Shown: positions 44,709-53,624 of the stretch, one piece after another
Layout: every line of letters begins with the position of its first letter
Numbering within the stretch: position 1 is the first letter of the stretch
DNA from: Dyadobacter diqingensis
GTDB taxonomy: Bacteria; Bacteroidota; Bacteroidia; Cytophagales; Spirosomataceae
Assembly: GCF_024220585.1 (NCBI RefSeq)
Contig: NZ_JAMXKF010000003.1
Span: 124,001-188,000 of the forward strand
Length of the DNA stretch: 64,000 nucleotides
Direction of reading: 5' to 3'
Position numbers and translations under genes: made by a program
The notes under the pieces: generated by a model
Database searches by the model: none
What the model was told of the DNA's origin: nothing
Seen by the model: only the letters and a program-made list of their open reading frames with translations

Positions 44709-45656
44709 TCAGATGGTAATCAGCATGGCACCGTACGAATAACCGCCGCCAAAAACTGTTAACACAATATTCTCACCTTTTTTAAACTTCGGTCTGTTTT
44801 CGGAAAGCGCAATGGCACAACCGGCACATCCTGTATTTCCCAGGTACTGAATATTCGAAATCAGTTTTTCTGCCGGAATACCTAGGGTATTAATTACGTT
44901 TAAGCTGATGCGATGATTGGCCTGATGCGGGATCAGGTAATCAAGATCTTCGATCGTTAAACCACAAGCCTGTAAAACCTGCTGGCTGACCTTTGGCATA
45001 TAAATACAGGCATTCTGGAATACATCACGGCCAAATGGCATGATCACACCGCGCTCGTTTGGACGAAGTACAACGGCTTCAACAGCCTTTCCGCTTGTTG
45101 CAGCACCACCCGTGATCAGCTTTTTGATTTCCATGTCCGATTCCGACTGTCTCTCCTTTGTGATCAGCATGGCCGAAGCGCCGTCGCCCCACAAGTGACC
45201 CGAAACCGTGTCGCTCTCATTGTAATAAGCCGTGTTGTGGTCAGAAACGATAACCAGTGCCTTGGATGCTTTACCCATGGCAAAATAACCTTCCACAATC
45301 TCAATCGCATTCAGCAAAGAAGAGCAGGCCGAGGAGATGGAAACAACCGGAATGTCCGGCAAAGCCAGATGATGCTGTACCGCATGCGCAACAGTTACTA
45401 TCGTATCGTAAGGAGTATAAGTCCCGCCAACAATCAGATCAATTTCATTTTTACTGAATGGGATGTTATCCTCTAATAATAATTTTACGGCTTCAATAGC
45501 CATGGTTGAAGTATTTTCTCCCTCTGCAGCTTTGCGGCGTTCGTAAATTCCCGTGCGCTCAACAATCCATTCGCTGGACAGGTTATTGAGATTTGTAAAA
45601 TATTCATTACCAATTACTTCACTTGGTAGATAATGACTGAGTGTATTAATATACAT
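44709..45656 (-). CDS. 3-oxoacyl-ACP synthase III-like (KAS III) protein
   Basis: Thiolase-fold condensing enzyme (315 aa). The catalytic triad is complete: Cys in SISSACSSLLNA, His in LIPHQANHRI, and Asn in NIQYLGNTGCAGCAIALSE. It stands apart from fabD/fabF-type genes and so may initiate a specialised lipid or pigment pathway rather than housekeeping fatty acid synthesis; Bacteroidota carry several FabH paralogues. Substrate undetermined. Confidence 0.88.
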   Translation of the reverse strand: MYINTLSHYLPSEVIGNEYFTNLNNLSSEWIVERTGIYERRKAAEGENTSTMAIEAVKLLLEDNIPFSKNEIDLIVGGTYTPYDTIVTVAHAVQHHLALPDIPVVSISSACSSLLNAIEIVEGYFAMGKASKALVIVSDHNTAYYNESDTVSGHLWGDGASAMLITKERQSESDMEIKKLITGGAATSGKAVEAVVLRPNERGVIMPFGRDVFQNACIYMPKVSQQVLQACGLTIEDLDYLIPHQANHRISLNVINTLGIPAEKLISNIQYLGNTGCAGCAIALSENRPKFKKGENIVLTVFGGGYSYGAMLITI

Positions 45657-45780
45657 GGTTGAGAAGTTGACTTCGCAATCTACAATTCTGTTTAATTCCG
45701 AAAGTTAAATATTTCGTAGAAAGCATAGTACTTAATATTTGAACAATTCAATAATAAGTTTATAAAATTATACAAATATT

Positions 45781-46924
45781 TTAAGTTGTTAAAATTCCTG
45801 TTTTTTTGATTTGGTTTAAATTTTTATAAAAGTGCAGCAGAATCTGTTCTTCGTTTGCCCAGTTATACTTGCTTTCTGCGGCTTTTCTTCCCTGTTGTCC
45901 CATCCGTCTGCCACTTTCAGGATTTTCGATTAACCACTGAAATTTATCTGACAACACTTTTGGATCGTAAGGCGAAATGCAAAAGCCGCAGCCTGTTTTT
46001 TCTACCACCTCCCTGAAAGAGGAAAATCGGATGTGATCACAGGCAATGACAATGCCATGTACTCAAACAATTTGGTAGTATATGAGTCCGAATAATCTGC
46101 AACCGGCTTTAATAAAGCAATTCCTGCAACTGCATTTTGTGCGTAGGACAGGACTTTACGGAGATCTGTGTAACCATGAAAAGTCAGATTCTGCTGAATT
46201 TTTTCATAATGAGGCGACTTTTTCACCTCATTCCAGTCAAACTGAACCTTGCCAAACAGATGCAAATGAAATTCAGGGTATCTTATTTTTAAAATGGCTA
46301 ATGCTTCAATGATGGTATCAAAAGATCGTTCCAGGGAAATTACGCCGGAATAGAAAAATACCGGTGATTTTGTTATTTCCTGTTTTGTTTTTCCATAAGC
46401 GTCAATAAACGGTAATGAAACATAGTTGTGGACAACCGCATGAGGAAATGCCAGGTTTGAATATTCGTTCAGATAAGCGTCTTCCGTAAAAAGGCAGTGA
46501 AAATTTTTCGGGCAATATGATCGAAAAAATTAAAAAGCTGCCTGTATATTAATGCGTTGTTGTAACGTTTGATCGCAAATTTTTTATAAAGATTTTCCTG
46601 TACTTCATAAATCACTTTTGCACCCAGCCATTGCAACAAAAAGGCCATTGGAATCAGTTCCGGTACAAAGATATGAACAATTGCGGGACGAAAACGCAGA
46701 CATTTCCAAAGTAAAACCGGATGACAGCGTAAAATTCTCTGCAATAAACCCCTGAAATAAGGCAGACTTATAAAACGGATATCAGCCTGCGCATTCTTGT
46801 TTTTAACGTTGGGTAATGCACAAATTACTTCGTAATACGGTGACAGCGAGGGAGCGATCTTGTAAACGATTCTGGGATCGGTCGGCGGATGTGCAGTACT
46901 GAGAAGTAAAACCCGTGGTTTCAT
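45781..46924 (-). pseudogene. Family 4 glycosyltransferase gene broken by two one-base deletions
   Basis: Three consecutive minus-strand frames encode parts of one GT4 enzyme: N-terminal domain from ATG 46924 (RVLLLSTAHPPTDPRIVYKI), middle and C-terminal part (FFYSGVISLERSFDTIIEAL), and the end (GCGFCISPYDPKVLSDKFQW). The shifts lie in a T5 run (minus strand, 46492-46488; one T missing) and a T3 run (46018-46016; one T missing). Restoring two bases gives 1146 bases, exactly 382 codons. The nucleotide-sugar site TTKLFEYMALSLPVI is intact. Either a recent pseudogene or assembly errors. It overlaps the deoC stop by 4 bases, indicating an operon. Confidence 0.8.
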
Positions 46925-47580
46925 TTTTCAGATACAATCAGCACGCCCGATGATGTTCCTATTCTGTCGGCCCCGGCTTCGATAAAAGCTATGGCTTGTT
47001 CATAGGTTTTGATGCCGCCGGATGCTTTAATCTTGATTTCCGCTGGCAGAATTGACCTCATTTTCTTTACGATGTCAATGTCGGCGCCGTTAGGGGCAAA
47101 CCCGGTTGATGTTTTTACAAAATCCACTTTGGCCTCTGCACATATTTCACAGGCTGTGTAAAGCTCAAAAGAATCCAGATAAGCGGTTTCTATGATCACC
47201 TTAAGTATGGCATCGTTTTCATGCGCGATGGCTGCCAGTTGTCTGAGTTCCTCGCGAATGCTCAGATAGGCCATGGATTTGAACTGGGCGATATTAATTA
47301 CTACATCCAGCTCAGTCGCGCCGTCACGAATAGCGTTTTTTGCCTCGGATATTTTTGTTTCCGTAGTGGAATAACCGAGCGGAAACCCGATAACCGTTGC
47401 AATTTCAATGCTTACCGGGCAAAACTCAAACATTTCTTTTGTGTACGAAACATAGGTAGGAGCGACGCAAACAGCTTTAAACTGATGAATCCAGGCTTCT
47501 TCACAGAGCTTACGAATGTTGGTTTCACTGGCAACGGGTGAAAGAAGCGTGTGGTCGATGTATCGTGAAAGGTCGGTCAT
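46921..47580 (-). CDS. deoC: Deoxyribose-phosphate aldolase
   Basis: Class I aldolase that splits 2-deoxyribose 5-phosphate into glyceraldehyde 3-phosphate and acetaldehyde in deoxynucleoside salvage. 219 aa with the Schiff-base Lys in DFVKTSTGF, the second active Lys in IKIKASGGIKT, and DHTLLSP near the start. It is followed in the same direction, with a 4-base overlap, by the broken glycosyltransferase gene. Confidence 0.95.
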   Translation of the reverse strand: MTDLSRYIDHTLLSPVASETNIRKLCEEAWIHQFKAVCVAPTYVSYTKEMFEFCPVSIEIATVIGFPLGYSTTETKISEAKNAIRDGATELDVVINIAQFKSMAYLSIREELRQLAAIAHENDAILKVIIETAYLDSFELYTACEICAEAKVDFVKTSTGFAPNGADIDIVKKMRSILPAEIKIKASGGIKTYEQAIAFIEAGADRIGTSSGVLIVSEK

Positions 47581-47609
47581 TGCAAGTGCGCGGTCGGGAA
47601 AAGATAATG

Positions 47610-47640
47610 CAAAAACCCCGTCGTTCAGACGGGGCTTTGC
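47610..47640 (-). terminator. Terminator of the DUF5606 gene
   Basis: On the minus strand AAGCCCCGTC pairs with GACGGGGTTTTT around a 5-base loop, ending in a T-run. It lies 25 bases beyond the DUF5606 stop and before deoC. Confidence 0.85.
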
Positions 47641-47664
47641 GTTATCACTTATACATTTTCAGTT

Positions 47665-48162
47665 TTAAGCCTCGTTTTTCTCAGCTTCCACTGTTGTTTC
47701 TTCTTTTGCTTCTGATACTACTTCTTCCGCAGCGGCTACAAACAGCTCAGGTACGTATTTAGACAACAAGTTATACCAGGTGATCACTTTTTTGATATCC
47801 GATACATAAACTCTTGAACGGTCGAAATCAGGAAGGATTTCGTTCAAAAACTCAATAAGGTCTTTGTCAGATGCACTTTTGATCTGTACGGCAATTTGCT
47901 CACCGTGCACTTCTCTGATTTTAAGAAATACGTCAGCCAATGGAGCAGACTCTTCTTCGCCGTCTGTAAAAATAGAAACGTCTTTCAAAACGGAAACACG
48001 AGCAGTAGGCCCGATCAATGACTTTTCATGTTTTTCATCCAGGCTTTCTACAATGACACCTGCGCGGCTTGGTTTCAAAATACGGAACAATCCGCTTTTC
48101 CCTGAAACGTTTGCTATCTCCTTCAACAATTCCATTCCTGTTGATTCTACTTTCTCGCTCAT
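47665..48162 (-). CDS. DUF5606 protein
   Basis: A 165-residue protein matching the DUF5606 family that is widely conserved in Bacteroidota and has no known function. Conserved stretches include ELLKEIANVSGKSGLFRILK, SLIGPTARVSVLKDVSIF and RVYVSDIKKVITWYNLLSKY. The C-terminal tail is an acidic Glu/Ala-rich run. No signal peptide; cytoplasmic. Confidence 0.88.
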   Translation of the reverse strand: MSEKVESTGMELLKEIANVSGKSGLFRILKPSRAGVIVESLDEKHEKSLIGPTARVSVLKDVSIFTDGEEESAPLADVFLKIREVHGEQIAVQIKSASDKDLIEFLNEILPDFDRSRVYVSDIKKVITWYNLLSKYVPELFVAAAEEVVSEAKEETTVEAEKNEA

Positions 48163-48342
48163 CCTTTTTGTTTGTGCTATTAGTGGTCTCTTTATTTAAT
48201 GTCTTTTCGATGTCATGAAGGCTATCAAAGCATTTACATTCCAGTGAAATAAAAACACCGGAGCGGAAAAAACTCCTGATAACGGTTTATGACTAAATTA
48301 AAATTTCCGCAAAATAACGGAAAGATTGGTCGGTAAGCAACC

Positions 48343-48957
48343 TTATTCGACGTTCGTTTTCTCAAACGTTTGATTATAAGATTCTATTGTCTCAAGAATT
48401 GCATCTCTTCCTTCGTTTTTTTCGGCTGAGGTAACAAACAACGGAGGAACTTCTTCCCAGATTTCCCCAAGTTTTTCTTTGTATTTTTTTACTTGTTCCT
48501 CTTGCTGGTATGCTTTAAGCTTATCGGCTTTGGTAAAAATGATATGAAACGGAATTCCTGCCTGGCCTAATTCTTCCATAAACTCGAGATCAACCGCCAG
48601 TGCTTCGTGACGTATGTCGATCAAAACGAACGTGCAAACAAGATTGGATCGGTTATGCAGATAATCGCCGATCATTTTCTCCCACTTTTCACGCTCTGTT
48701 TTGCTTACCTTGGCATATCCATACCCGGGTAAATCCACAAGGTACCATTGCTCATTGATGAAATAATGGTTGATAAGCTGCGTTTTTCCAGGCTGTTGTG
48801 AAGTCTTGGCAAGTGCCTTTTTCACGGTCAGCATGTTAATCAGGGAGGATTTTCCCACGTTTGAGCGTCCAATGAATGCGTATTCCGGCAAATCAGGTTT
48901 AGGGCATTTCTCATAATCAGAATTGCTCATCACATATCTGGCATCTTGAATTTTCAT
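48343..48957 (-). CDS. engB: Ribosome-biogenesis GTPase EngB/YsxC
   Basis: Essential GTPase for assembly of the large ribosomal subunit, 204 aa. G1 is FIGRSNVGKSSLINML, G3 is DLPGYGYA, G4 is FTKADK and G5 is TSAEKNEG. Promoter -7 box close upstream (48990-48983) fits a short leader. Confidence 0.95.
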   Translation of the reverse strand: MKIQDARYVMSNSDYEKCPKPDLPEYAFIGRSNVGKSSLINMLTVKKALAKTSQQPGKTQLINHYFINEQWYLVDLPGYGYAKVSKTEREKWEKMIGDYLHNRSNLVCTFVLIDIRHEALAVDLEFMEELGQAGIPFHIIFTKADKLKAYQQEEQVKKYKEKLGEIWEEVPPLFVTSAEKNEGRDAILETIESYNQTFEKTNVE

Positions 48958-48982
48958 GACGGTAGGTTATATTTTTTCGGGA

Positions 48983-48990
48983 CAAATGTA
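48983..48990 (-). promoter_or_regulatory. -7 box of engB
   Basis: TACATTTG on the minus strand, a match to TAnnTTTG, 25 bases before the ATG at 48957. The -33 element is weak. Confidence 0.5.
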
Positions 48991-49388
48991 CGGGTTTTCT
49001 TTTTATCCGGGAATTATACAGAACCCGGCCTGGGAATTTGATGTGGTACTACAAGTTTCAACAGCGTAACTGGAATTCCAATTGTGCTTTTTTGATAACG
49101 TATATCCACATTAGTTTTACATCGAAAAAGAAGTACATTCTATAATGATATAAAATTAATTCTATAACAATTTACAAGTAATACGTTTCAATTTCCAATT
49201 CATTCTTAAAGTATTGATAATAAATGGTTTTAGATTTGCATTATGGTATTCGGAACTAGAAAATGTTCTATTTTTCATGTGAATACCGGTTTGCCGCGTA
49301 GACCCCGGGGCTTGTAGAAGAAATGAGACTTTGGTTGATTTTTCATTCTCATATTGACTGCCGGCCCAACTATCAGAATTAAATATCA
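48991..49388. other. Intergenic region before the P-domain/lysyl-oxidase gene
   Basis: About 400 AT-rich bases between divergent genes. Apart from the engB -7 box on its left edge, no clear gene, repeat or terminator is visible. An open frame on the minus strand (49389-49162) has no protein-like features. It presumably holds the promoter of the rightward gene, which I could not place with confidence. Confidence 0.4.
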
Positions 49389-50768
49389 ATGAGTGAGTGT
49401 GTTACACGGGTACTGTCCCGTCTTGCCTTAGTAAAGTTTTACTTAATGGTCATACTTTTCCTAAGTATGACTGTTTTTACTTTTGCACAAAGTTTCTACG
49501 GAACCGGCGGCGCAATACATGATTTTAAAGGTGGGTTTAAAATAGATTCGTTTCCAATAAAAGTAAGTGGACTGAAATCGAAGATTGATAACAATTTCGG
49601 GATTGCCAAAATTTGTTTTACAATACTTCATCCCAAGGTTTCGGATCTTAAAATTGAGCTTTTGAGCCCTGATGGAACCAGTATCTGGCTTACAAACCGC
49701 AATGGAAAGGATAGAGGACGGCATTACACAAATACCTGTTTCCGGTCAAACGGTTTTTCAGGATATGTGCATCAGGCGGGGGCGCCTTTTACAGGTGAGT
49801 ATATTCCTGATGGCAGAATGACCTTTTTGAACAACGGACAGGATCCAAACGGGACCTGGTATTTGATGATACAGGATCTGAGAACCGGCGAAAGAGGAGC
49901 TTTGAATTTTGTAACACTCGAATTTAGCGAGAACCCGACACCGAATACCGACGTAAGTCCTTGTTCGATGGAAGACGGAACTGCCTGTAAATGTGCCGAT
50001 GGCAGTGAGGGTTGTGAGTTGTTGCCGGATCTGATTATCCTGCCGAGGCTTACGCTGGATCAGGTAAAAGAGTATCCCTGGAATGATCCCTATTATCCGG
50101 GACAATTGCGGCTGGCAGCTTCTATTGCCAATATCGGAGAGGGGCCAATGGAAGCTTTTGGCAACAATAAATGGTATTGCGGTGGTGAAGAGGTGAAGGA
50201 TTCTACGGTGATCTGTAACGATGAAACACACCCGCGCCAACAGATTCATCAGCGGGTTTATAAGAAAAACGGTAATAAAATAGAGTGGCAGGACCGGATT
50301 GCCGGCACCAATTATTTTGATGACAAACCCGGACATAATCATTATCACGTAGATGACTGGGTTGAATTCCGGGTTGTTAAGGAGATTAAAGACAAGAAAG
50401 GAAAAGTTGTTAAAAGACAGCTCGTTTCAAAGGGAAGCAAGGTGAGTTATTGTCTGTTTGACTCCGGAATTTGTAATAACGGCGACAGTCTTTGTGTCCT
50501 GAATGGCAAAACTTACGGGGATAAAAATCTCGTCAATTACGGTCTGGGTAACTACATGGACTGTAAGTCGCTGAAACAGGGAATCAGTGTTGGAGGTTAC
50601 GATACCTATGGGATGATGTATGAAGGACAATCTGTTTCGTTGCCAAAAGGATTAAAATCAGGAGATTATATACTTGAAGTCGAGGTTGATCCAACCGGGA
50701 TTTATAAAGAAAAAGACAAGTCGAACAACACGTTCAAAATGCCGATTCATATTTCCAAACAGGAATAA
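49389..50768 (+). CDS. Secreted P-domain plus lysyl-oxidase-like protein
   Basis: 459 aa: signal peptide (to about residue 34), a P-proprotein-convertase (P/Homo B) domain at about 50-180 (HPKVSDLKIELLSPDGTSIW, NGTWYLMIQD), a Cys-rich linker, and a lysyl-oxidase-like domain at about 213-455. The latter has the copper site GHNHYHVDDW (His316, His318, His320), Lys351 (KGSKVSYCLFD) and Tyr404 (GGYDTYG), matching the copper site and the Lys/Tyr pair forming the quinone cofactor in animal LOX, and ends DYILEVEVDPTGIYKEKDKS, close to LOX. It should oxidise lysine side chains to aldehydes for crosslinking. No T9SS tail is seen. A T9SS surface protein gene follows by 105 bases. Confidence 0.85.
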   Translation: MSECVTRVLSRLALVKFYLMVILFLSMTVFTFAQSFYGTGGAIHDFKGGFKIDSFPIKVSGLKSKIDNNFGIAKICFTILHPKVSDLKIELLSPDGTSIWLTNRNGKDRGRHYTNTCFRSNGFSGYVHQAGAPFTGEYIPDGRMTFLNNGQDPNGTWYLMIQDLRTGERGALNFVTLEFSENPTPNTDVSPCSMEDGTACKCADGSEGCELLPDLIILPRLTLDQVKEYPWNDPYYPGQLRLAASIANIGEGPMEAFGNNKWYCGGEEVKDSTVICNDETHPRQQIHQRVYKKNGNKIEWQDRIAGTNYFDDKPGHNHYHVDDWVEFRVVKEIKDKKGKVVKRQLVSKGSKVSYCLFDSGICNNGDSLCVLNGKTYGDKNLVNYGLGNYMDCKSLKQGISVGGYDTYGMMYEGQSVSLPKGLKSGDYILEVEVDPTGIYKEKDKSNNTFKMPIHISKQE

Positions 50769-50873
50769 GGATTTCAATACAAAATATCGTAACCGGCCGG
50801 ATGTTCTGAATCCGGCCATTTTCAATCATCTGTCAAAAGCAGACAAAGGACTTAACACTCAACCCTGTTACTC

Positions 50874-52868
50874 ATGAAACGAATAATTTACCAATGGCTT
50901 CTTGTTGTGTTATCTGTGTTCATAACCGATCACATACATGCGCAATGCCCGGCGGGTAATTTTACTGCTGTTACCGGTGGACAATACACACTCGATGGAA
51001 ATAAAACGCTGATCATTTCTTCCAATGTCGGCAACATTACATTAAATATCAGCAATACCAACAACATCATTTGCATTGCGTCAGGCGTTACCTGGACACA
51101 GAGTAACCAAACCAATTTCAATGGTTCTGTCAATATCAATGTGTACGGGACTTTTAATTATAACAGTAACGACAACTTCAATTCCAGTGTTGCGTCATAC
51201 ATCAATGTCCAGACAGGTGGTGCGCTGAACACAAACACGAGCGGAATCGGCAGTAAATTACTGATCAATAATCAGGGTACAACGACTTTTACCAATACTG
51301 GTAATGTCCAGTTTAAGGATTCGTTTGCGTTTTACAATTTCGGGCCGAACTCAAAGCTGATTGCAACGGCACCATCCATGGTGGTTTTTGGCAGTAATAC
51401 GGTGATCTGTAATTGGGGAACGATGGAGTTTGCCAGTCTAGAAAATGCAGATGCCAAACGGTTTAAAAATGAAACATCAGGCGTGATTAACATCAGCCGC
51501 TATTTTTACAACCACGGTTCTATTCTGAACGATGGTGAGATCAACACACTTTGCGGAAAATTCGGTTCATCGGCTTGTGAATTTATTATCGGGGATAAGG
51601 GTGCGGGCAAAGAATTTGAGAACAATGGCTGTATGTCCATCAAGGGGAATGTGAATATCCGCGGCGCGGCCTTCAACAACGGGACCATTACCATCACCGA
51701 TGGAGATTTAACAATTGATAAGAAAATATCCGGTTATGGCGGGGCCATTCTGGTAACGAACGGGAAAAGTGTAATCAACAGCGATGGCGGTTACAATGGT
51801 ACGGATATGTTCTTCTGGGATGAAAATACACCCGGACATGATTTTGACGAAAAGAAGAATAATAACCCGCAAATCACGGCAGTCTATAAAGTTGTCAAGA
51901 GAACCTGTGTAAAAGAAGAGGCTTTCGGATCCATTGGCGATTATGTTTGGTATGATACCGACCGTGATGGAAAACAAGGCAAGACAGAGCTTCCGGTATC
52001 AGGATTAAAAGTGCAGTTGTATAAATATGTGACCGATAACGGCACAAGCAGCTGGACGGTACAAACCGGAGCCGTAACGGATCAGTACGGAAAATATCTT
52101 TTTGATGATTTGTCGACAGGGAAATATAAGGTTCAGTTTATCTTGCCGTCATCGGGAAAAGCCTTTTTTACTTATTTCAAAAAATCAGGCGTGGCTGCGG
52201 ATGAGGATAGCGACTCGAATCCTGATAACGGAAATTTCAGCGATGAGATCACCATTGACACTTCTTTCCCTTCAGGAGATATGAAAAGGGATAACATGAC
52301 GATCGATGCGGGTATGTACGAAGGTTCTACACCATTGCCTGTTACACTAGTCAGTTTTACAACGACAAAAGAAAATGAAACCGTGCTTTTGAACTGGGCA
52401 ACAACGGCGGAAACCAACAGCGAAAGCTTTGACATTGAACACAGCCTTAACGGAAAGAGCTGGTCCAATATCGGCAATGTGAAAGCAGCAGGTGAGAGCG
52501 TAACAAAGGAAAACTACACATTCACGGATACAAATCCGGCAGACGGGCAAAACTTATACCGTTTGAAAATGATTGATTCAGATGGTACATTTGCATACAG
52601 CACAATTCGTAGTGTTTCACTCGAAGTTTCTGATGTGGCGGTGGTTTATCCTAACCCCGTTGCAGACCGCCTTTATTTCAAAGTGAAAGACTGGAACAAA
52701 ATTGGCAGGATTACACTTTCAGATCTAAACGGAAAGACGATATTCCAGTCATCCAAAGAGCCGGTGGACGGCGTGGATGTGAAAAGTTTGCCCGCAGGTT
52801 TGTATGCTGTCAATATTACACGCTCAAATGGTGGCACCAGCAGCTATAAAGTTGTTATCAGTAAATAG
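50874..52868 (+). CDS. T9SS surface protein with SdrD-type B domain
   Basis: 664 aa: signal peptide (QWLLVVLSVFITDHIHAQ), a long beta-solenoid-like region of N/T/G/S-rich repeats (about 25-345), one SdrD-type B domain (FGSIGDYVWYDTDRDGKQGK, about 352-470), and a C-terminal T9SS type A sorting domain (VVYPNPVADRLYFKVKDW to KVVISK, about 585-664). Exported across the outer membrane and attached to the cell surface; likely adhesin or matrix component. It follows the lysyl-oxidase gene, which could act on it. Confidence 0.88.
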   Translation: MKRIIYQWLLVVLSVFITDHIHAQCPAGNFTAVTGGQYTLDGNKTLIISSNVGNITLNISNTNNIICIASGVTWTQSNQTNFNGSVNINVYGTFNYNSNDNFNSSVASYINVQTGGALNTNTSGIGSKLLINNQGTTTFTNTGNVQFKDSFAFYNFGPNSKLIATAPSMVVFGSNTVICNWGTMEFASLENADAKRFKNETSGVINISRYFYNHGSILNDGEINTLCGKFGSSACEFIIGDKGAGKEFENNGCMSIKGNVNIRGAAFNNGTITITDGDLTIDKKISGYGGAILVTNGKSVINSDGGYNGTDMFFWDENTPGHDFDEKKNNNPQITAVYKVVKRTCVKEEAFGSIGDYVWYDTDRDGKQGKTELPVSGLKVQLYKYVTDNGTSSWTVQTGAVTDQYGKYLFDDLSTGKYKVQFILPSSGKAFFTYFKKSGVAADEDSDSNPDNGNFSDEITIDTSFPSGDMKRDNMTIDAGMYEGSTPLPVTLVSFTTTKENETVLLNWATTAETNSESFDIEHSLNGKSWSNIGNVKAAGESVTKENYTFTDTNPADGQNLYRLKMIDSDGTFAYSTIRSVSLEVSDVAVVYPNPVADRLYFKVKDWNKIGRITLSDLNGKTIFQSSKEPVDGVDVKSLPAGLYAVNITRSNGGTSSYKVVISK

Positions 52869-52922
52869 TAATAAGAAGAGACTTCTCTTGCCATTAGAAG
52901 TTTGTACAAGCCCAATGAACCG

Positions 52923-52958
52923 GCGCCCTTGCAATTAGTAATGCGAGGGCGCTTTTTT
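52923..52958 (+). terminator. Terminator of the SdrD-type surface protein gene
   Basis: GCGCCCTTGCA pairs with TGCGAGGGCGC (one G-T pair) around a loop of 8 bases, followed by T7. Confidence 0.85.
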
Positions 52959-53085
52959 TAGGAAAAATTTAATTATGTTCGTCTTCCTTTTTTATGATGA
53001 AAAGTTGAACCTATTGGATAAGAATTGGTTTAATGAAATAAATCAGGTGAGTGATTTCGTTAAGTATTTATTCAAACTATAATAT

Positions 53086-53092
53086 AAGGAGG
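53086..53092 (+). promoter_or_regulatory. Perfect Shine-Dalgarno site before the thioredoxin gene
   Basis: TAAGGAGG directly before CAATG: a near-complete match to the anti-Shine-Dalgarno sequence, 2 bases from the ATG at 53095. Most other genes here lack such a site, as usual in Bacteroidota. Confidence 0.6.
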
Positions 53093-53094
53093 CA

Positions 53095-53547
53095 ATGAAA
53101 GGTTTTCAAAAAATGATTTCTCTGTTGTTCGTGGTGGCTTTGGCTTTTTCCACAGCCTATGCTAACGATGGCGACAAAAAAGAACCCAAAAAAGATGTTG
53201 GTATTAAGTTTACCGAAGGATCGTGGGCAGCCATATTGAAAAAGGCAAAGGCGGAAAAGAAAATCGTTTTTCTTGATGCTTATACAACCTGGTGCGGACC
53301 GTGTAAACTGTTGCAGAAAAATGTATTTACCAAACCGGAAGTAGGGGCATTGTTCAATCAGAAATTTATCAATGTGAAAGTGGATATGGAAAGCGGAGAA
53401 GGCCCGAAACTGGCACGAAAATATCCATTGGAAGGTTATCCGACTTTATTCTTTATCAATCCTGACGGAGAAATAGTTAAGCAGGTAATTGGATATCAGG
53501 AACCGGGAACATTGCTTAGCATCGGTAAAGCGATCCCTTCCATCTAA
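53095..53547 (+). CDS. Exported thioredoxin-fold protein
   Basis: 150 aa with signal peptide (MISLLFVVALAFSTAYA) and a thioredoxin domain whose active site is Cys67-Gly-Pro-Cys70 in TTWCGPCKLLQ, with cis-Pro in LEGYPTLFFINPDG. Likely a periplasmic thiol-disulfide reductase of the DUF255/thioredoxin_7 group. Unusually strong ribosome-binding site. A palindromic terminator follows. Confidence 0.9.
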   Translation: MKGFQKMISLLFVVALAFSTAYANDGDKKEPKKDVGIKFTEGSWAAILKKAKAEKKIVFLDAYTTWCGPCKLLQKNVFTKPEVGALFNQKFINVKVDMESGEGPKLARKYPLEGYPTLFFINPDGEIVKQVIGYQEPGTLLSIGKAIPSI

Positions 53548-53562
53548 TTTATCAAAGTATTG

Positions 53563-53608
53563 TATAACAAGAGAGCCGCAGGAAATTTCCTGCGGCTCTC
53601 TTGTTATA
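53563..53608. terminator. Bidirectional palindrome between thioredoxin and gmd genes
   Basis: Perfect 46-base palindrome: arms 53563-53585 and 53586-53608, core AGAGCCGCAGG/CCTGCGGCTCT. Lies between two convergent genes; lacks a long T-run, so termination efficiency is uncertain. Confidence 0.75.
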
Positions 53609-53624
53609 GTATCAACCGGATATT

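Noticed and set aside
49162..49389. 75-codon minus-strand frame before the lysyl-oxidase gene
   Set aside because: No recognisable domain, no start context, composition like AT-rich intergenic DNA.
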